Positions 23,800 through 34,192 of a DNA stretch of 64,000 nucleotides are shown here, piece after piece. The stretch comes from Sclerodactyla briareus (Eukaryota; Echinodermata; Holothuroidea; Dendrochirotida; Sclerodactylidae). Every line of letters begins with the position of its first letter. Positions within the stretch are counted from its first letter, which is position 1. A program made the translations under genes and the position numbers. The stretch spans positions 124,001 to 188,000 of the forward strand of contig JAODTK010004987.1 of NCBI GenBank assembly GCA_026419785.1, in the 5' to 3' direction. Below the pieces are notes generated by a model, which saw only the letters and a list, made by a program, of their open reading frames with translations, ran no database searches and was not told the origin of the DNA.

Positions 23800-24290
23800 A
23801 TTTCTTAACGTCCTTTTACATGTGCGCAAACAAGTTAATGAAAGCTGTATCTCTCTCTGGTCAGGCCTCACCTAAAATATGGAGTGGCAGCCTGACCCCT
23901 ACAAGAAGATGTCAACATTCCTCCTTGAGAAGGTGCAGAATAGAGCAGCCAGATTTGTGCAAGGTGATTACATACGATCCGTACGTCTCATACCATGGTA
24001 AATCTCTGGGCTGTGAAAACCTGACTGACCGGCGTGAAATACCATTGACTCAACTTTATAGTATTATCAACCAAAATATAATCATTGCCCTCAAGTTACC
24101 TCCAGGCAAAAAAGCCGCAGCGATCAGGAGGGGGAACAGTATTTGAACATAACAAATTTGGAATTCCCTTCAAAATCACATCATCACTTTAGTAATCCGT
24201 TTTCCTCACGACTTTGAATTTGAAATGGACTGCCCCAGGATATTATTGATGTCAAACTCCATGGATATATATTCAAGAGGGAAATACATG
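23800..24290 (+). pseudogene. Non-LTR retrotransposon RT, C-terminal end
   Basis: Plus-strand translation, with frame changes, gives the end of an RT ORF. A KYGVAA/IWSGSL stretch near 23,875 stands where LEYASxVW is expected. SSLEKVQNRAARFVQGDY follows at 23,920-23,973, then LTDRREI near 24,020. HNKFGIPF and SNPFSSRL lead to WNGLPQDIIDVKLHGYIFK at 24,227-24,284, the normal closing motif of CR1/Jockey-type enzymes. No sequence from motifs A to D is present upstream, so this is a 5'-truncated copy. Confidence 0.8.
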
Positions 24291-25480
24291 TGCCTACTCC
24301 GAATTTCTAGCAACAGAATTATGGCAGCCCTCTATGACCTCCTAGTTAAGCTCCCCGGGAAGATTCGGGAGGCAACCTCAAAGTTCAAAGTAAGTAACAT
24401 CGTTCACAACGGTGCGGTGTGCGAATTGTTGCTTGGTCATAGCTACACATAACTGCACGAAAACTCCTTGTTCGAAATAATGTTGTCTGGCGATGAAGAA
24501 GTATTGCGCTGTATTCGTGGTTCATGAATCATCAAAACAAGGAAGGGGGGAACGGCGGCGGTACAGGGTTCAAGTTGTTTTGCCTGACAGTCGCTGGCCG
24601 ATAGCCTATGCTAATAATTCTTAATACTGAAAACCATGCACGGCTTGGCCTAATTTCAACTTTCATCAAAACTCCCTTCAACCTTTGAAATTTTGAGGAA
24701 ATATAGCATCATTGAAATGATGCCCATCGTTCGATATATCGTCTACAGGAGGAACTTCCAGTCTCAAAATTACAGCATCAAATTTCTATTTTGGAGAAAA
24801 AGGAAAATGGTGTCAGTCCGGCCGGCTGTAACAAATTCTATCCGTATCGCCACGAATATTATAATTTGACTAAACTACTAAAGTTTCAAAAAACGATTTC
24901 GTTTTCTTTCAATTTTGGTTTTCATATCAGTCAATACAATAGAATACTTCAGTATGGTTATAGCTCGTGGCTGAGAAAAAACCAAACAAAAAAACATGGA
25001 ATGAAGGCTGAATGGCATTATACCAAAGTTGTTATTTCAGCTAAATCCCACCACTACTTGCACTCCATTTGTTTAGCCCAAATAGTAAGTTTCATCTGTT
25101 AATACCTTTTTGGCCTCCTATAAAAAGCGATGCGTCGCCGTCAACGCGTGTCCAAAAATTAGGATAGGATTACATTAGATGCGTAGGCGTATGTGGAAAA
25201 TCGCAATTACGTGAAATGAGCGGGGGTTAGGGGTTGTTTGGTATGTTTCTATTAGTTCGAAAAGAATGGGATATTGGTTCCTCAGAAGCCCAAAAATTAA
25301 AAAATGAGCAAACCAACGCTTGAATGAAAAAGGGCGAAATAAGCACATGAGAGCAAATGGCGTTGCGGAGGCGTATCACCGCGAAGTTTTTTTTGATTCA
25401 TGGCATATCTTCCTTAAGAAGTCAAGCAACGACAATTGCATGGGCTGCTGCCTTGTTTGGTCTTTCGCATACATTATAGC
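24290..25480. other. No recognised gene
   Basis: A frame of 103 codons at 24,791-25,102 matches no family I know and has no upstream or downstream exon signals that I could defend. No repeats were seen. Confidence 0.35.
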
Positions 25481-26070
25481 AGGGTTTCCCAGCCTTTTCC
25501 AAATGGGTAGGGTGGACCATACAACACTGTCGTAGCCACTGAGTTCACCACTTATCTTACTATCAGCGGAGCGCCACCATAGGTTGGCGCGGATGGTACA
25601 AGAAATTTTTTTGCAGCAAAAGGCTCCCAGAGCCAGGAGATTGCATCTAGAACGTTTGTTCTGCTTTGAAACCATCTCTTAATTGGAATTTCTTGTTCTG
25701 AATTTTGTATGATCAGAAACATTTAATCAGAAAAATATTGTCAGCTCCAGTCGATGAGACAGAGGGAGTTCTTGACGAACCCCAACCATTGCGTGACAAC
25801 TGGCGCCCGATGGACGAGGAGGGGACGGGGCCCATGTGAGGGGGTATCTTCCGCCCCTTGCATTGTTTGATAATTTTAAGTACCCTCATATGCCATCTGT
25901 GCAATTTAGCATCATAGAAGTCAAATTCTGTTGCAAGAGCAATCAGGGAGAAATTAATAAAAGGATGTTGTGAAAGAAAAATGGAGCCCACTGTGGACCC
26001 ACCCCGCGTACCCACGTGTGAAGTCCTAATGTACCACTGGTGGTACGCGTACCACAGATTGGGAACCCGG
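25480..26070 (+). mobile_element. hAT-like (Charlie-type ends) non-autonomous element
   Basis: The left end CAGGGTTTCCCAGCC with CCAAATGGGTAGGG and the right end CCACTGGTGGTACGCGTACC with CACAGATTGGGAACCC are the kind of ends carried by hAT/Charlie elements. Flanking 8-bp sequences CATTATAG (25,472-25,479) and ATTTATAG (26,071-26,078) match at six of eight bases, which suits the 8-bp target duplication of hAT. At 25,566-25,592 it carries the GGAGCGCCACC core. No transposase domain is seen in the 591 bp. Confidence 0.7.
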
Positions 26071-26640
26071 ATTTATAGTGTTTTCTCTTCTGAAACAAAC
26101 GTCCGTTTTCGTAATGAGTGATTCGCTCCAGAACGGATACGCCACTACGCAGACTATGCCCCGCAATCCCAGCCTTACCCTGATCTATCTCACAACGGAT
26201 CGACTGGACACCCGCTTTTGGCAACAGACCCCTGACCTATTGCCCGGCGTCCAGAATTCCCGTTCCGCTTATAGTGAACGGTCGGTGTGAAGTATGAATT
26301 GGGCCTAACATCTTACACTTGTTAACGTTACCATATATACGTCCGTGTCCAATCCGGGACCTCTCCCGACAAAATCGAAGACATAGGAATAAAATAAGCT
26401 ACCATTCATATGTTCGTGGTGCTTCCGTGATCCTATGCGTGACCTTCCTGTGCTTTACCTGACGTTTTAAGTAGTCCCAAAAAATATTGCATCTGGCATA
26501 AGTACTAAGGCATCAAATGTTATTGACCGAACTGGGATTTATAACAATCCAGTTACTGGAGGAAATTTGAAATCCCACCCCTCCTATAAGAATACGCTAT
26601 CATTAACGGGCATCAAATACAGGATCGGGGTGGTGGGTTT
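26070..26640. other. No recognised feature upstream of CR1-like element B
   Basis: No ORF1-type block could be identified before the endonuclease at 26.6 kb. The element may be 5'-truncated or its ORF1 too decayed to recognise. Confidence 0.35.
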
Positions 26641-27225
26641 TGAATATCTGCCACCTATACCCTAAAGGTGATCAATTGCAGTCATCATATATGAAACCAA
26701 TGCAGTTTCGATGTTTTCGCCCTGAATGAGACGTTTTTAAATGATTCATACAAAGACCACTCCTTTCCCATTCCAGGGTGTATTATATTTGTTAGGAAAA
26801 GATAGAAAGGAGCGGATTGGCGGTGGTGTGTAGCTGCATATATCAAACAGATGCATCATACGTTCGCACCTTACAAGTACGAAGTTGACTCAACGAAGCA
26901 ATCTGGCATCGAGATGTGATGTTACCCCATATAGAAATGTTTTATCATGTAGTTTATACCGTCCCCGACTCAGTTCTGAATGGTTTGATTGGTTTTCATG
27001 GACATGTTTTCACACTCCTTATAATAGTACAGTGATATTATTCTTTTAGGTGATTTGAAATGATCTCGTAGCAAGAAATAGCAACAAAAGAGCAGTATGA
27101 ACTTAAACTTTCAACTTTAAACACAAATGGTTACCATGGCCACGGCCAGACTGATAATACCATGACTATGATTGAACATTCTGTATACCACGAGTAAGCC
27201 GCTATAGGATTTAAGCGTCCCGCAG
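26640..27225 (+). pseudogene. CR1-like element B: endonuclease
   Basis: DVFALNETFLND at 26,710-26,745 holds the catalytic Glu block of the APE-type endonuclease. Then come SFPIPGCIIF near 26,765 and an RKDR-ERIGGG-like stretch near 26,795, with frame changes. LYRP- and PTQF-like traces lie near 26,955-26,975, and LGDLK at 27,048 stands for the LGDFN block. It is followed by the linker and then the RT on the same strand, with foreign insertions between. The frame changes at least four times, so it is inactive. Confidence 0.7.
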
Positions 27226-27228
27226 ATT

Positions 27229-27828
27229 ATGTTTGACGTGATCATTTCCCATTTCTTTTCTTGGCGATTAAATAAAAGGAAAAGAGGAAATGAAATTCCA
27301 CCGGAGTATCACGTTAGGCCCATAGACAAGATCGATATCGACTCATTCAAAGTAAACTTGAGAGGAACGTTGTTCATGTGGGATACTCTACCACCAATGA
27401 ACAACATTGATAATCACTTGAATACGTGCTCAGAGCTTCATTAGTGTATGGAAGAAGCATGCCCCTCTAAGAAATCTAAAAGGATCATAAAGAGAGGCAA
27501 ACAACCATAGATGGTTAAAAAGGAAATAGGGGAAATGCTATTAAAAGGCGGGATAAACAAGAAGGAAAGGAACCTGATTGTATATCGCTCTCTGGCGTAA
27601 ACAAAGTGACCTCATTGATCCGTAATGCCAAGTGCAACTATTACAGGGAAGCCTTCGCATCGAAACAGTGGCAACCTAACGCTATTTGGAAAATACTGAG
27701 AAATGCCCATCGAACAATATGGATTGGACATCAACCCGACCCGAATATTCTAAGATGACGGCAATGAAAAACGAATCACAGGAAATGTAAGGTTTTTTAA
27801 TACGTTTTTCACCTGAGGTAGCAAAATA
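27229..27828 (+). pseudogene. CR1-like element B: linker between endonuclease and RT
   Basis: FFSWRLNKRKRGNEIPPEY (27,250-27,306) and HVRPIDKIDIDSFKVNL (27,308-27,360) fit the region after SDH in non-LTR ORF2. Then come MNNIDNHLNTCSEL, an RRDKQEGK-like stretch, SLIRNAKCNYYREAF (27,615-27,660) and WKILRNAH. FFNTFF near 27,795 normally precedes RT motif 0. The coding signal stops abruptly at about 27,836, where a TIR element begins. Confidence 0.7.
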
Positions 27829-27836
27829 CGTATGTG

Positions 27837-29392
27837 CGTGGCGGCGGAGACGGAGGAGGAAACGGGGGTTACGGGGGGGGGGGTGGGGGGGGGGGCTCAG
27901 CCCCCCATTGAAAAAAATGAGCGGGCAAACGCTTGGTTAGCCCCCCCCCCTCCAATATTTGCAGAGTGTTCAGAAAGCATTCAATGTATGTAGTTAATTG
28001 CTATCCTGATTGTTTAAATAATGAGTTCAACAGTTCTAGGAATACTCCGTGAATAGTGATAATCAATCATATTAAGCACTCTGGAGGGGATATATAGATG
28101 GCCGTGATGTGGAATATCTCATACTCGTGAAGCAGAAAGACCTGTACTGCGCGTCGCATCGGTTTTGAATATTCACTGTTTCTGCATTCCCTCACCCAAC
28201 TGCCATCACGTAGCTATGTACACACTAATTGTCTAATATGCCACAGTATTTACCTGACGTTGGTAACCTTGCTCCAGGCAACCCATCAAATCAAATAATC
28301 GATTGCGATGATGTCAGGACGTAGAGGCCTGGTAATGCTAATAGACCTAAGTCAGATGGCATTAAAAAATGAATTTAACAATTGTACACTTCGGTGTATA
28401 TATTGGCTACGCATTATAAACACAGTGGTGAAGTATTATTTCCTTGTATTTATGTCGCTGTATATGCCTTGTCACGTGCTTAACGAAGGATTTGAAAAAC
28501 TATTTCGAATAATTCAAGACAAAACATGTCCCTACTCAGCATGTGCTTAATGCTTCATTCTTCAGATGTTAAGAATATGTAAAATTAAGTAACTATTATG
28601 AAAGTATCATTTGAAAATGGTATGTAGTTGATGTACGGTAAGTTGGTAGGCCATATTCAGCAAAAGAGCATACCAATTTAAAGAATAAAAAATTTCGGGG
28701 GGATCACCCTCATCCACAACAGTGTAAGGATAACTTTCGTCGGTCAATCTTAAATTTGCAATTTCAAATGTGTTGTGTAAACATATGCTTAAATAGATGC
28801 ACATGGGCCCTTAAGTATTACATTCACGGAAACGCATCTAAACCTGTCAACACGTAGTGAATGTTTCATTCAACTTGTATGAAATGATGGATTTTGTCAA
28901 TTAAAAATAAATATTGAAGGAGGGCAATATACTGCACTAGAATTAGAAGATAATTGAACCAAATGGTATATTTAACGATTTTTTCCGTCCAAATGAAATA
29001 GTAATAGTAATATTCATAATAAGGCAGAAAAGTATCGCTTCAAAATTCAATCCCCCATTAAACGATATTTTGTCGTGACGTCATGCAAAATCGCCGTCGC
29101 TTGTTCGCTGGACGCTAGCATGAGACAATCCATCTTTAAAAGTTGTTTTTTCAAATTGCATTTTTCTCTGATTTGTTCTTGAGATTCATGCAATTCCACA
29201 TGAGACCTGTCTTTATGCTAGATATTTGTAGACAGGCCACTCGGCACAATGCCGTTCCGGCCATCTAGAGGGCCTGAAACCCCAAACAAAATATCTTGCA
29301 CGTTAGCGCCAACAAGGTGGCCTACGCTTAGATAGTAAAACAGTCACATTAGAGACCCCCAATTAGAAAAAAAATACATTTCCGCCGCGCCT
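27837..29392 (+). mobile_element. TIR element inserted in CR1-like element B (insertion 1)
   Basis: The left end CGTGGCGGCGGAGACGG and right end CATTTCCGCCGCGCCT are imperfect inverted repeats of about 12 bp. The flanks CGTATGTG (27,829-27,836) and GGTATGTG (29,393-29,400) agree at seven of eight bases, as expected for an 8-bp target duplication. Retrotransposon coding resumes at 29,401. Inside are a G-run/C-run foldback at 27,869-27,960 and a segment at 28,957-29,136 that recurs inverted at 54,853-55,033. No transposase was recognised, so I call it non-autonomous and hAT-like by duplication length only. Confidence 0.72.
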
Positions 29393-29400
29393 GGTATGTG

Positions 29401-29985
29401 AGTGACTGACAATGTTAGTATTCGCGTGATCCTGATTTTGGCAAAGGTGATGAAACAATATGTGAATTCAAACTCCCCCAAGGTGAGAAGTTCTATATTC
29501 CTGAAGGAACGTGAGCAATTTATTTTGAATAATTATCTCATGGCGCTCAACCCAAGTAAAGCCACAGGTCTCGATGAAATAAGTGCTCACATTTTGAAGA
29601 TTACTGCAAATGAGTAGCCCCGAGTATTACACATTATTGAAACCGAGAGTAGTATATCGATGCCAGTGTATATTTCCATCGTGTTGGAAGCCGCAAGAAA
29701 TCATTAAATTTTCAAAAGTGGGTCAAAGCTCGAAGTTTCCCACTATCGACCCATCACTATATTGCCCATCTTCCCAAATCTTGGAAGAAGCACGTTCATA
29801 TAGCACTAACCCAATATTTAAATAAGTTTAACCTTCTACGTGTTTGCCAATCTGGTTCAGAGAAAGCATTCATGCGAAAACTGCTTTATGAAGCTGTCGA
29901 CAATGGATGGAATACATTGACAAGGGTTAGTTATTGGGATATATCTTTTAAGGTCTCCGTATGGCATTTGATTTGATGGATGGGG
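29401..29985 (+). pseudogene. CR1-like element B: RT N-terminal part
   Basis: LNPSKATGLDEISAHILKITA at 29,548-29,610 is the conserved SKATGLDxI block. Further on are a WKPQEIIKFSKVG-like stretch near 29,690 and YLNKFNLLRVCQSGSEKAF near 29,815, matching the QSGFR block. MAFDLMD at 29,961-29,981 is RT motif A with the catalytic Asp. Coding then breaks off where the SINE begins and resumes at 30,475. At least four frame changes are present. Confidence 0.78.
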
Positions 29986-29989
29986 GGGG

Positions 29990-30474
29990 TGTGTTTGATT
30001 GCTAAGGGTTCAGGAAGCAATTTGACTCATCGTGGAACCCTACCGATTTTTGATCGTGATTACGCACCGGCGAAAACTCCGCCTCTCTTCTCGACTAGTG
30101 CTCAGATGATATCGAGGCAGGAGCAGGATGACACCAATCCCGGCTCCCGGGACCGCAATTTGTACGTCCCCATCCGGACGGACGATCAGTGAACTCCAGG
30201 AATGACACTTTCGAGAACCTGGAAGAGAGCGGCAAGATGTTCGACCGCGATGCTCACAGCGGCCCGACGGACCTATTGCAAGTGCCCCGAAACACCCCCG
30301 AATATACAAGGCCCACTGACTCCAAGCGGACCAGGAACTAGACCAGGAACACGCAGTCGAACTGCAAGTACAGCCACTTCTGAAAAAACACACGGTGCTG
30401 AGCGGCGGGAATTCGAAACCCGGGACACCGGTTGCATGCCAAAGCGGACACTGTACCCTATCTATTCTCCCGCC
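29990..30474 (-). mobile_element. tRNA-derived SINE, copy 1 (insertion 2)
   Basis: Read on the minus strand from 30,474, the head begins GGCGGGA and about 70 nt later shows TCCCGCC, which pairs with it perfectly as a tRNA acceptor stem. CCCGGGTTTCGAATTCC, just before the acceptor 3' side, is the T-arm with the RNA polymerase III B box. The A-box region is weaker. A body of about 400 bp follows, ending TTAGCAATCAAA near 29,994. The same body and tail occur at 39,629-40,090. It sits within RT motif A of CR1-like element B, between MAFDLMD and a HKILLSKL-like stretch. No clear target duplication was found. Confidence 0.75.
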
Positions 30475-31147
30475 GATAGTAAATCACAAGATATTATTAT
30501 CAAAATTACGACCTACGGTTTCTCTGATGAATCAATGAAGTGGTTCACTTCGTATTTAACCAACCGATTTCAGTGTTCCTCTATAAATGTGTTTTTTCTA
30601 CCGGAGGCGTTGTACTATGTGCGTTGTGTTACCACAAGGAAGTATACTTGGACCGCTTCTGCTCCTAATTTCTATCATATTGATATGGAGTTGACATTGA
30701 AACATGTCGCAGATATGTAAGCTGGTTACACACATTACGTGTCTGTAAATCCTCACGAATGGAATGTAAAATTGCAGGAGGATATGGTGGGAATCAGTTG
30801 AATGGGGTGTATAAATAAGATGGTTATTAAAAACGGATAAGACGAAAACGTTATTGATTGGGTCACACAGCGGCTGGGCGTCATTACCGGACAACGAAAT
30901 AAACTAACGTATCACCCAGGGGTACTACTTCTTCAGGCAGTGGACCATTGAAAAATTATTAGGTTGTGATGATTGAACAAAAAAGCTGTCCTGGCCTGCC
31001 CAGATTGACCGAGGTTATAAAAATCTGTATCGAATCGTCTCGCACTGTTAAGACCGTATAAGTCCTTCATCGACGTTAGTACTCGTTATTCTCTATTACA
31101 ACGGGATATATTCGCCCTGTCCTCGATTTTTGTAGCGTAGTATGGGG
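30475..31147 (+). pseudogene. CR1-like element B: RT middle part
   Basis: The RT resumes with HKILLSKL (shifted frame), then YGFSDESMKWFTSYLTNRFQ at 30,514-30,573. A decayed GVPQGS block follows near 30,620, and NFYHIDMEL near 30,668 stands for the LFxIYIND block. The YADD box is decayed and reads VADM near 30,704. An NKMVIK/TDKTKTLLIGSHS stretch lies near 30,815-30,870 and EKLLGCDD near 30,950. DFCSVVWG at 31,125-31,147 ends at the next insertion. The order is right for a CR1/L2-type RT. The missing catalytic Asp and the frameshifts make it inactive. Confidence 0.78.
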
Positions 31148-33518
31148 CACAAGGGGGGAACATGGGGGGCGGGGGGGCACCAGCCCCCCCAGTGAAAAAA
31201 AATGTGGAGGGGCGGTAGGGCCTTTCCGCCCCCCCCCCCACTCGACAGGTACGAAAACCCTTATGATTTTCGAAAATAGCATTTGTATTCCAGGCTGTTC
31301 CCACTTCCTCATTTTCAGTTAAGATTGCTTGATGAATTTTCTGCTGATCGTCCAATTTTCGAATCCAGATCCACAAAATGGGCAAAAATTCGGCGTTCGC
31401 GCCGCAATGTGCGCATATCTCGTTGCCTGTATGTAAAGTATGAGATGCGAGGTATTTTTTCTCTAGTCTAGTATACCGGTGACTGCATGTTTTACAAATA
31501 GAGGGCCGGCTAATATGCTGAAGCCGTGGACATGGAAGAGGAAGCGTCCGCCCCCTTCCCAGCTCTCCATTCGCGAGCAAGCAGTTTACCACTCATGGTC
31601 AAAGGAGGACAGCCGACAAAATAGATATGAAAAAAGAGAGAGTTTAGGCAAGAAATCGATTCAAATTTCTTAATTCCGGCAAAGGTGAGGCAATCGTATT
31701 TTTTAATAAATAGCAATGAATGAGCAAAGGGTTTTGGCGCGCGAAGCGTATTTTAGTGTACCCGTCACGTAAACTGCAATGAAATTCGAGGCGGGACGTG
31801 GTAAAGGAATCTATATAACTTGGGTCATCCAGAATGCAATAACTGGAGTGCCTGATGCCAAGGTTCCTGAAAGGGTGATTTCGACCAGCTTCCACACAAA
31901 GGCACTTACTGCACTAGTGGCTTAGCCCATATTTTGGCAAAGAAAAAAACACAAGATTCAAGCAAATCGCATCTGAGGCCACCGGAAAATGCAGGACATT
32001 ATTCAAAGTGGGGAAAGGTGTGATTTGACAGTCCCCAACATATCAGGTTTAGGCAACTCCGAAATGGAACTTACTGTGCCAGGGGATCAGTTCAGTTTGG
32101 CAAAAAAAGATCCAAGATCCAGAGGAGCAAATTGGCAAATCGCATGAGTCTAACGGACATGTGAAAAGCCAAAATTATTATGAACGACGTTTGTGTTGGG
32201 AGTGATATAATGCACCCAAATTGCATCTCAGGCCCCTGAATAGAGTAGAAAATTCTTAAAGTGAGGAAAAGGAGGGATTTGGGGTCCCTAAAGGTGAGAT
32301 TCAGACCCAATTCCAAAGAAGGCCCCTTACCCCCCTAGATTTGGCAGAAAAAAACTACAAGATTCAGAGCAGCAAATCCCAACTAAGGACATGTGGGAAA
32401 TGCACAATCATTTATCAACGAACCAAGTGAGTGTTTGGAGTGCTATCTTGCACCACATTGCATCGGAGGTGGCCACCGAAAATGCGAGAAATCCTTCCCA
32501 ACGTGGGGGGGGTGGGACTCGGCAAGTCCCCCGAAAAGGTGAGGCTTTAGACCAACTCCCAAAGAAGGGAAATCACTCTCTGATTTGCAGAAGAAAATAA
32601 TCGCAAGATTCAGAGAGCAAATCGCTTCTAAAAACATCAAAATGCCAATTAATTTGGGGAAGCGAGTGTTTCGGGGGTCCTATATTGCATCAAACTGCAT
32701 CTAAGGCACCTGAAATGCCAAAAAAAAAAAAATTTTCTCGAAGTGGGAAGAAGGGGCGACCTTTGGTGGGTCCCCTGAAAGTGAGAATTAGATCAACTCC
32801 CAAAGAGGGACAACCCACTGCCCTTGAATTTGGCAGAAACATCACAAGACTTGAATGACGAGCAATCGCATTTGAAGGCATGCGAAAATGCCCACAATTA
32901 GTTCTACGAAAGGAAGTGTGTTTCGGAGTCCATATTGCATCAAATGCATCTCAGGCCACCTAAAAAAGGGAAAAAATTCCCAAAGTGGGTTCCCTGAAAA
33001 GTGAGAATTCGACCGACTCCCAAAGAAGACGATTATGCCCTCGATTCGGCAGGAAAACAACACAAGATTCAAAGAGCAACCGCATCTAAAGGACATGGAG
33101 GAATGCACAATTAGTTATGGAGAATTGTGTTCGGGGTCCTATGTTGCCCCAAATTGCACCTCAGGCCACTGAAAAATGCAAAAATTTTCCCAAGTGGGGA
33201 GAGTGGAACTTCGGGCGGTCCCCGGAAGGTGAGATTTAGACCAAATCCAAAAGAAGGGAAAAAATCACTGCCCTCAATTTTGCAGAAAAAAGCACAAGAT
33301 CATGAGCAGCAAATCGCATCTAAGAACATGTGAAAATTGCCAAAATATTTCCGGAAGGAAGCAAGTGGTTTGGAGTGCTATAAGGCACCAAATGCATCAA
33401 GGTCATCTGAAATGCAAAAAATTCTCCAAAGGAGAGGGGGACCACCTCCCCTTAGGACCCTCCCCAGATCCGGCATTCAACTTCAGCCCCCACCCCATCA
33501 AATTCGTTCCTACGCCAC
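31148..33518 (+). mobile_element. 2.4-kb TIR element with seven-unit internal array, copy 1 (insertion 3)
   Basis: It interrupts the RT between DFCSVVWG and the following NMQQRRSS stretch. The flanks GTATGGGG (31,140-31,147) and TGATGGGG (33,519-33,526) agree at six of eight bases. The right end, read outward, is GTGGCGTAGGAACG; the left end is degraded here but reads AAGGGCGCCTAGGAAACG in copy 2 at 47,033. A G run, CACCAGCCCCCC and CCTTTCCGCCCC lie inside the left end. The last two thirds (31,870-33,420) are a tandem array. Similarity to copy 2 runs end to end. No transposase was found. Confidence 0.8.
31870..33420 (+). repeat. Seven-unit tandem array of about 235 bp inside the 2.4-kb element
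   Basis: Unit starts, marked by GGTGAGATTTAGACCAACTC or close variants, lie near 31,874, 32,043, 32,292, 32,538, 32,779, 33,000 and 33,228, so periods are about 170-250 bp. Each unit then carries TTTGGCAGAAAA, CACAAGATTCAGAGCAGC, AAATCGCATCTAAGGAC, ATGCACAATTA, GAGTGTTTCGGAGT, CACCAAATTGCATCTCAGG and CCAAAGTGGGG. Copy 2 at 47.8-49.4 kb also has seven units. Confidence 0.8.
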
Positions 33519-33526
33519 TGATGGGG

Positions 33527-33920
33527 AACATGCAACAACGGAGATCTTCAAAAATAGTACAGTTTACAAAAAGCTGCAGCCCGTATTATCTAGATGTGAG
33601 GAAATTTTGAAAGTTCTCAAGAGAGTTTGTGATATTAAATTGGAACCTCTAGACATTCAATAGTATACGACGGCTTATCATGATGTACAAGTCACGAATG
33701 GTATGGCACCTCATAATTACTTGACGGAGTTATCCAACTATCAGCACGTACACGAGCAGAGGTTACGGGATCCAACTACATCGAATAATCTGTAACATGA
33801 GGTGGAAAGACTGATTTACAACAGGCGTAGTAGTTCTCATTACATTGCCGTTACGGAGGAATAGTCTACCTGCAGAGTGCAAGTATGCCAATTTTAAACG
33901 GTTTAGTTTACAATTTTTTC
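33527..33920 (+). pseudogene. CR1-like element B: RT C-terminal end
   Basis: The RT resumes directly after insertion 3 with MQQRRSSKIVQ at about 33,530, then a SCSPYYLD stretch near 33,572 standing where KAAARIIL is expected. A MMYKSRM stretch and GMAPHNYLTELSNYQHVHEQ at 33,699-33,758, then RLRDPTT, follow the usual pattern before the closing motif. NSLPAECKYANFKRF, read with frame changes at 33,858-33,905, is the end of the ORF. Confidence 0.78.
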
Positions 33921-34140
33921 TCTTCTAAACAAAGTTCAAGGTCATTTGTCCCCTTTTATTTCATTCATTGTTTCAAACATTTATTTACCATATGTATATT
34001 TACTGATCTCTTCATATTGATGTTTTTTTCATCGTTTGTACTGTTACAGTTGTTTGTATTGGGCCTCGGGAAGATTAGCTACATGCTAACCGCGTAACCC
34101 ATTGAAAGTTAAAAAAATATAAAAAATATACGTGAATGAA
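33920..34140 (+). other. 3' untranslated region of CR1-like element B
   Basis: A T-rich stretch leads to GGGCCTCGGGAAGA and the hairpin TTAGC-TACAT-GCTAA at 34,075-34,089, then an A-rich end with GAATGAAATTGAAC. In CR1/L2 elements a 3' hairpin plus a short AT-rich tail serves as the site the RT recognises. The end is placed near 34,140 on composition only. Confidence 0.45.
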
Positions 34141-34192
34141 ATTGAACATCGCTCGGGTGATTTATAGGATATGCTGATTATATCACGCAACC

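Noticed and set aside
25713..26015. hAT transposase fragment in the 25.5-kb element (minus frame of 100 codons)
   Set aside because: No hAT motif such as the C-terminal dimerisation block can be seen, and the element is too short to be autonomous.
30202..30720. 172-codon plus-strand open frame
   Set aside because: It runs from the reversed SINE into RT codons of the host element. The frame is a chance join, not a gene.
31086..31592. 168-codon minus-strand open frame
   Set aside because: It lies across the RT junction and the non-coding left part of the 2.4-kb TIR element, contains translated G runs, and is not kept in copy 2.
31870..33420. CRISPR-like or spaced repeat array
   Set aside because: Units are contiguous and diverged, about 235 bp long, with no short constant repeat and unique spacers. 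The surroundings are clearly eukaryotic.
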